Assembly (NCBI RefSeq): GCF_018223745.1
Contig: NZ_CP073653.1
Span: forward strand, 4,576,001-4,640,000
Source of the DNA: Clostridium beijerinckii
GTDB lineage: Bacteria; Bacillota; Clostridia; Clostridiales; Clostridiaceae
DNA: 64,000 bases
Reading direction: 5' to 3'
Positions 57,999 through 64,000 of the stretch are shown one piece after another. The notes beneath the pieces were generated by a model, which worked only from the letters and a program-made list of their open reading frames with translations, was not told the DNA's origin and made no database searches. Position 1 is the first letter of the stretch; each line of letters starts with the position of its first letter. A program made the translations under genes and the position numbers.

Positions 57999-60152
57999 TT
58001 AAATTTCACTGCTATTAAAATTATTATTTTCTTTTATGTTTTTGCTACTAATCATTCTCGATATTCCTACTACATCAAATATATGAGCAACACTTCCATC
58101 ACCAAGTATTGTTGCACCTGATATCCCCTCAATTTTTCCTATGTAAGAGCCTAAGGGTTTAACTACTATTTCTTGATTTCCAACTAATTCATCAACTACA
58201 ATACCGAATCTTTTTTCTGCGATACCTAAAACTACAATGAATACATTTTTCTTTTTATTTTCCCTCGGCAATTTAAAATAATCATGAAGCCATACTAGAG
58301 GATGAACTTTATCTCTAATAACAACAACAGATTGATTTTTTACATATTCAATCTCATCTTTAGGCTTTCTCACAATCTCAATTATATTGCTCATCGGTAA
58401 CGCATAAGTTTCATTATGAATTTTCACCAGTAATCCTGCGAGTATTGCAAGAGTTAGTGGTAATTTAATCGTAAATTTACTACCTTCTCCTTCTTTTGTT
58501 TCTACATCAATAATTCCATTTAGTTTATCTATATGATTTCTAACAATGTCCATTCCTACGCCTCTGCCTGAAACGTCACTTACATTATTAGCTGTTGACA
58601 GCCCCGTTTGAAAAATAAGATTTATTATCTCTTGTTCTGATAATGCTTCTGCCTCTTGGGCTGAAATTACTTCTTTCTTAATTGCTGATTGCTTTATCTT
58701 TTCTAAATTTAAGCCAGCACCATCATCTTCAATTGTCACAATTACATGGTTTTCTTGGTGAAATGCCTTTATTTTCAAAGATCCTTTTGAAGGCTTATCT
58801 TTGCCTATACGAGTACTAGGTTTTTCTATTCCATGGTCTAGGGAATTTCTTACAAGATGAATCAAAGGATCAGTAATATCTTCAATTATAGTTCTGTCCA
58901 TTTCTGTCTCTCCACCCTCTAGAACCAACTCCACCTCTTTTTCTAATGAATTAGCAAGATCTCTTACCAGCCTCGGGAATCTACTAAATAGCTGTTGCAC
59001 TGGCACCATACGAGCTTTCATTATGCTTTCTTGAAGTTCGCTAACTACTCTTGATACACGACTTGATATTCCAATTAAATCTTCTACTGAATCATCAGCT
59101 ATATATTTATTATGTAAATTGTTACTTACTTGAGCAATTCTAGTTTGTTCAATAACCATCTCTCCAACTAAATTCATCATATGTTCAAGACGTTCTATAT
59201 CGACTCTAATGGTTTGTGATAATTTTTTTTCATTTCTTATGTCTTGTGAAACTTTTTTTTCACTGCTTATCTCATCATTTTTTTCCATTGCCATTTCTCT
59301 TTTTATATTAGCTACATTTTTTTTATCCTGAGTGACTACCTTTTCTTTATCTAATTTCGTAAATTCATAATCAAACACACTAACATCATCAATATCCATT
59401 AATTCATGCTTAATTCTTAACTCAAGTTCTTTTGCTCCTAATTCAGAAATTAATAAATAATTTATAGTATTAATATTTTCATCTTCATCCAATAGTTCTA
59501 ATACATTGGGACTAGATCCTATAACCTCTCCCATATCATTTAGCGAATTAAGTATAAGAAAAGCTCTTGTTGCTTTCATAAGACTATCCTCTGAGAGCTT
59601 AATCTCACAAACAACACAAGAGCACCCATTTAGCTTTTCATTTTCTATTGTATGTCTTTTCTCATCATCTAGCTCAAATACTATCCTCTCATTGTCACCT
59701 TCATGACTAATTTCACTTTTTACTCCAATAAATTGATTGCCTTCAGTTTTGTCCACGTCAATACTTTGAATACATCTAAGTTTTCCTATGATATCATCAA
59801 TGTTCACTTCCGTATCATTCTTATATTCTATAAAATCTCTTTTTAATAAAGTTAAGCAGTCAGTACATTCAAACAAAACGTTAATTATTGGCTCCGTTAC
59901 TTCCATAAAATTATTCCTAATTTTATCAAGTACATTTTCCATTTCATGAGTAAGAGTTTTCATCTTTTCATACCCCATAGCTGAAGAGGATCCTTTTAAT
60001 GTATGTGCTACCCTAAAAATATCTTGTATAACTTTACTAACTTCATCTTTCTTTTCTAATTCTAAAATTCCTTGTTCTAAAAGTTGTATCTGCTCTTCCA
60101 CTTCATCCAAAAATGCACTTACCATTTCAGGCATTTCATATATATTAGACAT
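57999..60152 (-). CDS. cheA: chemotaxis histidine kinase CheA
   Basis: 717 residues from the ATG at 60152, with GGGGGAGGTG upstream; a GTG/ATG-type start 21 bases earlier would cover that site. Domains in order: HPt with phospho-His in FRVAHTLKGSSSAMGY, a P2-like spacer (about 170-280), the P3 dimerisation helix pair, the HATPase domain (LVRNSLDHGIEKP, IEDDGAGLNL, VSGRGVGMDIVRNHI) and a C-terminal CheW-like regulatory domain. It phosphorylates CheB and a CheY. The cheY at the head of this operon is only a fragment, so its partner regulator must be encoded elsewhere. Confidence 0.95.
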   Translation of the reverse strand: MSNIYEMPEMVSAFLDEVEEQIQLLEQGILELEKKDEVSKVIQDIFRVAHTLKGSSSAMGYEKMKTLTHEMENVLDKIRNNFMEVTEPIINVLFECTDCLTLLKRDFIEYKNDTEVNIDDIIGKLRCIQSIDVDKTEGNQFIGVKSEISHEGDNERIVFELDDEKRHTIENEKLNGCSCVVCEIKLSEDSLMKATRAFLILNSLNDMGEVIGSSPNVLELLDEDENINTINYLLISELGAKELELRIKHELMDIDDVSVFDYEFTKLDKEKVVTQDKKNVANIKREMAMEKNDEISSEKKVSQDIRNEKKLSQTIRVDIERLEHMMNLVGEMVIEQTRIAQVSNNLHNKYIADDSVEDLIGISSRVSRVVSELQESIMKARMVPVQQLFSRFPRLVRDLANSLEKEVELVLEGGETEMDRTIIEDITDPLIHLVRNSLDHGIEKPSTRIGKDKPSKGSLKIKAFHQENHVIVTIEDDGAGLNLEKIKQSAIKKEVISAQEAEALSEQEIINLIFQTGLSTANNVSDVSGRGVGMDIVRNHIDKLNGIIDVETKEGEGSKFTIKLPLTLAILAGLLVKIHNETYALPMSNIIEIVRKPKDEIEYVKNQSVVVIRDKVHPLVWLHDYFKLPRENKKKNVFIVVLGIAEKRFGIVVDELVGNQEIVVKPLGSYIGKIEGISGATILGDGSVAHIFDVVGISRMISSKNIKENNNFNSSEI

Positions 60153-60165
60153 TTCACACCTCCCC

Positions 60166-60591
60166 CTAATCATGAAGAACTACATCTATCTTCAATAAAC
60201 TTATTACTCCATTCCCCGTAATTCCTATTCCTTCAAAGTACTCCCCATCAATACCTGCAACAACTTTTGGCGTTGGTTGGATATCATTGAATTGTATAAC
60301 TGAGTCAACCTTGTCCACAATTATACCAATCATCTCTTCTCTACTTTTTACCACTATTATTCTAGTTTCTTTAGTTCTAGCGCATTCTATTAGTTTAAAC
60401 CTTTTATGTAAATTAACTACCGGAATTACCTTTCCACTTAAATTAATAACGCCTTCCAGAAAGAATTTACTATTATGTGTTGGAGATATTTGCTGCAGCC
60501 TAATAATTTCATAAACATCACTAATCTTAAGAGCATACTTCTCACTTGCTAATTCAAAAGCAATATGTTGAATATCCAATAAATCATTCAT
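60166..60591 (-). CDS. cheW: chemotaxis coupling protein CheW
   Basis: 141 residues from the ATG at 60591, behind GGAGGAAG. The SH3-like double barrel shows YALKISDVYEIIRLQQI, GVINLSGKVIPVVNLHKRF and MIGIIVDKVDSV. It couples receptors to CheA. It lies 13 bases upstream of cheA and follows the cheY remnant. Confidence 0.93.
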   Translation of the reverse strand: MNDLLDIQHIAFELASEKYALKISDVYEIIRLQQISPTHNSKFFLEGVINLSGKVIPVVNLHKRFKLIECARTKETRIIVVKSREEMIGIIVDKVDSVIQFNDIQPTPKVVAGIDGEYFEGIGITGNGVISLLKIDVVLHD

Positions 60592-60613
60592 ATAATCTTC
60601 CTCCACAAACATT

Positions 60614-60727
60614 CTAGTAAAATTCACTATAATTTTTTAAAGTATCAACTAAGTAATCTTCTTTATATGGTTTTATAATGAATCCTCTAGCTCCATTAAT
60701 TATAGATTCCAAGAATCCTTTTCGCAT
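60614..60727 (-). pseudogene. cheY: cheY C-terminal fragment
   Basis: A 37-codon frame that ends just before cheW. It reads FLESIINGARGFIIKPYKED, the last third of a CheY receiver domain including the conserved Lys (IIKP), then VDTLKNYSEFY. The first two thirds, with the acidic pocket and phospho-Asp, are missing; upstream is stop-rich AT sequence. An ATG with GGAGGAG nearby precedes it, but the product could not fold as a receiver. It is a decayed gene at the head of the operon. Confidence 0.75.
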
Positions 60728-61020
60728 CCACTCCTCCACGCACAAATTTCTTTATATTTTTTACTTTTTATAATTTAATTTTATATATATTTTTAAAAAA
60801 CAATACTTTATTATCTTTACTATAAAAAAATATTAATTTCTATTAATTTTATATTATAATTTTTGGTCTTATTTGTCAATAATGATATTATATTGTTTAA
60901 TATAATAATATATTGCATTAATTGGTATTATCATCTAATAATTTTTATCAAATTATATAATCAAATAATCTTTTTATATTAAAATTTTATTTTGCCCTTT
61001 CTATAAATTTATACAAAAAA
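60728..61020. other. very AT-rich intergenic DNA upstream of the che operon
   Basis: Nearly 300 bases, mostly A and T, with no ORF. The promoter for the che operon probably lies here, but I cannot pick a convincing one. It may also mark where the 5' part of cheY was deleted. Confidence 0.4.
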
Positions 61021-61058
61021 ATAGACTCAAAGTAGCTTAAAATCTACTTCGAGTCTAT
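61021..61058 (-). terminator. terminator of the HD-GYP gene
   Basis: Fifteen-base stem ATAGACTCGAAGTAG/CTACTTTGAGTCTAT with one G-U pair, followed on the minus strand by TTTTTTTG. Confidence 0.88.
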
Positions 61059-61255
61059 GTTTGGCGAAAAATACTCTATATAATTGTCAACTTATATTAT
61101 ATTTGCTTTTTTTGCATTAATAAAAGTTTTCATCTAGATATACTAATATTCTAATTTTATTATCTATATTATTTCCAAAAATGGAATTACGATTCGACAT
61201 ATACACACAGCATTTTTTTAAGTTTTAAATTTCCGCATTCCTATATTACTAACTG

Positions 61256-62302
61256 TTATACAAATATATCACTTATATCCAAGTCTTTTCTTCTTGAAAA
61301 ATCAATAAGTTCATCATTAATTTTTACAATAGGACTTAGTATATCATTTGGAGGTATATACATAATTTCACCTATCCTACCATCCTCAAGCCTTGCCTTC
61401 ATTCCTATATAATATGGGCTTATATTTTCTAAGAGTGTAAAAATAACTGAAGTATCATACAATTTTACTCCTTCAGTCAAAAACATTTGAAATATTTTAA
61501 GTGGAGTTACGCCTTTCTTGTATACTCTATTTGATATCATTGCATCAAATGTATCTGCTGCTGCAACAATTTTTGCGTTTAATGTAATATCTATTCCTAA
61601 CTTTCCAAACGGATATCCAGATCCATCAATTCTTTCATGGTGCATAAGTATTGCATCTTTTATACTTCTACTAAAATAATCATAATCATTTATTATATCA
61701 TATCCTAAAATAGTATGTTTCTTAATTTCATCAAATTCTTCTCTTGTTAGCTGACCTGGCTTGTTCAATATTTCATTATCTATTTTAATCTTGCCGATAT
61801 CATGAAGAAGTCCTGATTCAATAATTTCTTTAACTGTGCCTGAAGATAAATTCATCCATTTTGCTATAAGCATTGAATATATTGCTACATTTATACAATG
61901 CGTATAAGTATACTCATCTGCTTTGTTTAACGCAACTAAACACTTAATTATGATGTTAGGCTCATCTAAATACTTTATTATCGATTTAGATATTTTAGAA
62001 ATACTCTCAGAATTCATTTTATTTGTTGTAATCAATCCTCTTATTAATTCTTTAATATTGAATATACTTGCATCATAATCCTCTTCAAATTCTTTAATTT
62101 TATCCATATTACTTTTGCCCAAGCTATTGTTTTCTCCCGAAACATAGATATGAGCACTATATTCTCCAAGACTAATCAATTTATCTATTATATATGAATT
62201 GAGTATTGTATTCTTAGACGCTAATTTTAAACCATTACATATTATATCCTCAGCCAAAATCATGCCAGGTTTACAATTAAACAATAATATTTTATGTTTC
62301 AT
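61256..62302 (-). CDS. HD-GYP domain protein, probable c-di-GMP phosphodiesterase
   Basis: 348 residues from the ATG at 62302 (AGGGGTGAT upstream; a GTG 12 bases earlier is less likely). The layout matches the protein at 3119-4186: a short N-terminal extension with NCKPGMILAEDI, then the HD-GYP domain with LLHDIGKIKID, HHERIDGSGYPFG and AADTFDAMISNRVYK. No membrane segment. Monocistronic, between cysN and the che operon, so a link to motility is possible but only by proximity. Confidence 0.86.
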   Translation of the reverse strand: MKHKILLFNCKPGMILAEDIICNGLKLASKNTILNSYIIDKLISLGEYSAHIYVSGENNSLGKSNMDKIKEFEEDYDASIFNIKELIRGLITTNKMNSESISKISKSIIKYLDEPNIIIKCLVALNKADEYTYTHCINVAIYSMLIAKWMNLSSGTVKEIIESGLLHDIGKIKIDNEILNKPGQLTREEFDEIKKHTILGYDIINDYDYFSRSIKDAILMHHERIDGSGYPFGKLGIDITLNAKIVAAADTFDAMISNRVYKKGVTPLKIFQMFLTEGVKLYDTSVIFTLLENISPYYIGMKARLEDGRIGEIMYIPPNDILSPIVKINDELIDFSRRKDLDISDIFV

Positions 62303-62474
62303 AAAATTAATCACCCCTATCTACCTACATTAAACTTTATCATCAAATAATTCCTTTTTCAATAAAACAAATATAAATATAGTATATTTTTCCTTATATT
62401 ATAACATAATAATACATTATATAACTTCGAATTTAAAATCTAGTAATTGCATTTATTAATAATAAACGTTAGTA

Positions 62475-62520
62475 AAAGAAGCCTCAAAAATAATTTACCA
62501 ATCATTTTTAAGGCTTCTTT
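62475..62520 (-). terminator. cysN terminator
   Basis: Stem AAAGAAGCCT/AGGCTTCTTT with an extra inner AAAAAT/ATTTTT pairing, followed on the minus strand by TACTAACG. It lies about 50 bases after the cysN stop. Confidence 0.8.
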
Positions 62521-62568
62521 GATTTATTTTTTATATTCTGTATTTAAGACAACACCTTTATACATTTT

Positions 62569-64000
62569 CTATTTAGTACTATGAAAAACTACTCTTCTAT
62601 AAGTTTCAAATCTAACCCATCTATTTAAGAAATCTCCTAGAGTTTTCTCGTTAGCTTCTTTATATTCATTCAAGAATTTTACAACTTCTTCATTAGAATT
62701 TACCTTAACTTCAAATCCTCTGCCATTAATAACTGGAACTTCTTGATATTTATAATCGACAATAGATTTAATATCTGTAATTTTCTTATCACGTATTTCA
62801 ATTACTATTGAGTCACGAAGAACTAGTAAATCAAAGTTATCTGGATATTTGTAGCTATCACCTTCTATTGGAAGCTCATCGCCTACAGTATAAGTCTTTT
62901 CTTCTGGTTTATATTTGAATATAGATAAAGTTTCTGTATCATAATAGAATTCTTCAAAAATATCTCCTCTTGCTTTTAATTCATTATACTCAAAAGCAAA
63001 TTTTGCATTTTTAGTATCATTATTATGAACATCTTCTATAACACCACAAGCTGATGTCATATTAGTAACACGATCTATTAAAATAAGTTCTCCTAATGTT
63101 TTATGTGCATCAAACTTATCAACAACTATCTTTTCAGATAATAGAATATCACATGCCGCTATTTCATTTTTTGTTAAATAACCAGTTGGTAAATGCTCTC
63201 CTGTGTTGACATCAATTTTATATTTTACATCTGTAACAACACCAGTCAGCATCTTAGTACCTACTTTTACAAAATACTCTTTACCAGCCGTTAATTCCGA
63301 ATCATCCATCCAAAGAATCTTTGCACTAATTAACTTACTTGTAGTAATATCAGTTTCTTTTGTAAGTACACAGCCTCTTGATACATCAACTTCTTTATTA
63401 AGCTGTATTGTAACAGATTGACCTTTTCCAGCACTTTGCGATTCCTTATCGGTAATATGAATACTTTTTACTAATGCTTTTTCATTACTAGGAAGTGTTG
63501 TAATTTCATCTCCTACAGAAATGCTTCCAGCTTCAATTTCCCCTTGGAACCCTCTAAAAGTATGATTTGGTCTACATACTCTTTGAACAGGCATATAGAA
63601 ACCTTCTTCGGATTTACTATCAATCTCTACATTTTCTAGATATGGTAAAAGTGCTTCCCCTGCATACCATGGAGTATTTTCTGACTTCTTAGTAACGTTA
63701 TCCCCTTCCGTAGCTGATACAGGAATTATATGAACATTTTCTAATGAAAGTTCATTTACTAATTCTTTAATTTGCTCTTCAATTTCTAGAAATCTTTCTT
63801 GACTGTAGCCTACTAAATCAATCTTATTAACTGCAAATACAAAATTCTTTACACCCATTAAGGAACAAATTCTTGCATGTCTTCTTGTTTGAACAAGTAC
63901 CCCTTGCTTTGCATCTATTAATATAATAGCAAGCTCTGCAAAGGATGCACCTACTGCCATGTTTCTAGTATATTCTTCATGTCCTGGAGTATCTGCTACT
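62569..64000 (-). CDS. cysN: sulfate adenylyltransferase subunit 1 (5' end outside window)
   Basis: 477 codons are visible; the start and the first GTPase motif lie beyond the right edge. The visible part begins VADTPGHEEYTRNMAVGAS (switch II/G3), followed by the G4 motif VNKIDLVGYS and the EF-Tu-like beta-barrel domains (PVQRVCRPNHTFRGFQGEIE, RGCVLTKETD). These are hallmarks of CysN, the GTPase that drives ATP sulfurylase CysD. The last 150 residues are an extension beyond the usual CysN core (NNDTKNAKFAFEY, VDYKYQEVPVINGRGFEV) typical of clostridial versions. It activates sulfate to APS; cysD should lie upstream, outside the window. Confidence 0.93.
   Translation of the reverse strand, partial: VADTPGHEEYTRNMAVGASFAELAIILIDAKQGVLVQTRRHARICSLMGVKNFVFAVNKIDLVGYSQERFLEIEEQIKELVNELSLENVHIIPVSATEGDNVTKKSENTPWYAGEALLPYLENVEIDSKSEEGFYMPVQRVCRPNHTFRGFQGEIEAGSISVGDEITTLPSNEKALVKSIHITDKESQSAGKGQSVTIQLNKEVDVSRGCVLTKETDITTSKLISAKILWMDDSELTAGKEYFVKVGTKMLTGVVTDVKYKIDVNTGEHLPTGYLTKNEIAACDILLSEKIVVDKFDAHKTLGELILIDRVTNMTSACGVIEDVHNNDTKNAKFAFEYNELKARGDIFEEFYYDTETLSIFKYKPEEKTYTVGDELPIEGDSYKYPDNFDLLVLRDSIVIEIRDKKITDIKSIVDYKYQEVPVINGRGFEVKVNSNEEVVKFLNEYKEANEKTLGDFLNRWVRFETYRRVVFHSTK

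Noticed and set aside
1-64000. CRISPR arrays, rRNA, tRNA, prophage and replication origin
   Set aside because: No regularly spaced direct repeats with unique spacers, no rRNA or tRNA-like sequence, and no phage structural genes or DnaA-box clusters were seen.

Overview
The window reads as chromosomal DNA of a low-GC, spore-forming anaerobe of the genus Clostridium sensu stricto, in the general neighbourhood of C. beijerinckii or C. butyricum. The basis is very AT-rich intergenic DNA, strong Shine-Dalgarno sequences with frequent TTG/GTG starts, a SCIFF peptide with its radical-SAM maturase, a T-box leader, a GerW-like sporulation protein and several HD-GYP proteins. The species is inference. 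Nearly all genes lie on the minus strand; the plus strand carries only a small secreted protein, a MerR regulator and an XRE-cupin regulator. I see no rRNA, tRNA or CRISPR array. The first gene (GH13 amylase) and the last (cysN) are cut by the window edges.

Layout. 1-5150: amylase fragment, secreted small protein, monoglyceride-lipase-like hydrolase, HD-GYP phosphodiesterase, a conserved-looking 52-residue protein and an ArsC/Spx-fold protein. 5500-13250: a nucleoside salvage cluster (LacI-type regulator, BMP-family lipoprotein, ABC ATPase, two permeases, deoC, deoD) whose gaps carry copies of a roughly 100 bp dispersed repeat. 13660-15770: an Lrp-type regulator and an aminotransferase behind a T-box leader whose specifier I read as GCA (alanine). 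15900-22930: zinc-ribbon protein, clpS-clpA, an Orn/Lys/Arg decarboxylase-family enzyme, threonine aldolase and an M16 peptidase. 23300-24900: scfA-scfB, with a perfect palindrome between peptide and maturase. 25080-29562: a solitary PTS EIIB domain and a MalT/LuxR-type regulator split by a 1542 bp insertion sequence with a 6 bp target duplication. 29800-38250: htpG, a transmembrane chemoreceptor, a TipA-like MerR regulator with a 19 bp promoter spacer, and several c-di-GMP proteins, one 5'-truncated and one apparently frameshifted in an A7 tract.

38400-43210: a Bce-type antimicrobial-peptide module (permease, ATPase, sensor kinase, response regulator) with a candidate BceR box before the ABC genes. 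43570-49010: a polar amino acid ABC transporter behind a GlnK/GlnL-like two-component system. 49100-51770: azlCD with a divergent XRE-cupin regulator, then an AEC-family transporter. 52030-60730: a chemosensory operon, cheY fragment-cheW-cheA-receptor-cheR-cheB. Its soluble receptor is built from 18 in-register 56-residue repeats, 7 before and 11 after the signalling tip. Just after cheB lies a compact multi-hairpin element of unknown function. 61250-64000: another HD-GYP protein and cysN.

The most unusual items are the giant receptor, the structured element after cheB, the alanine T-box over an aminotransferase operon, the dispersed repeat family, and several genes caught in decay (IS-split regulator, frameshifted PAS-GGDEF-HD-GYP gene, cheY remnant).
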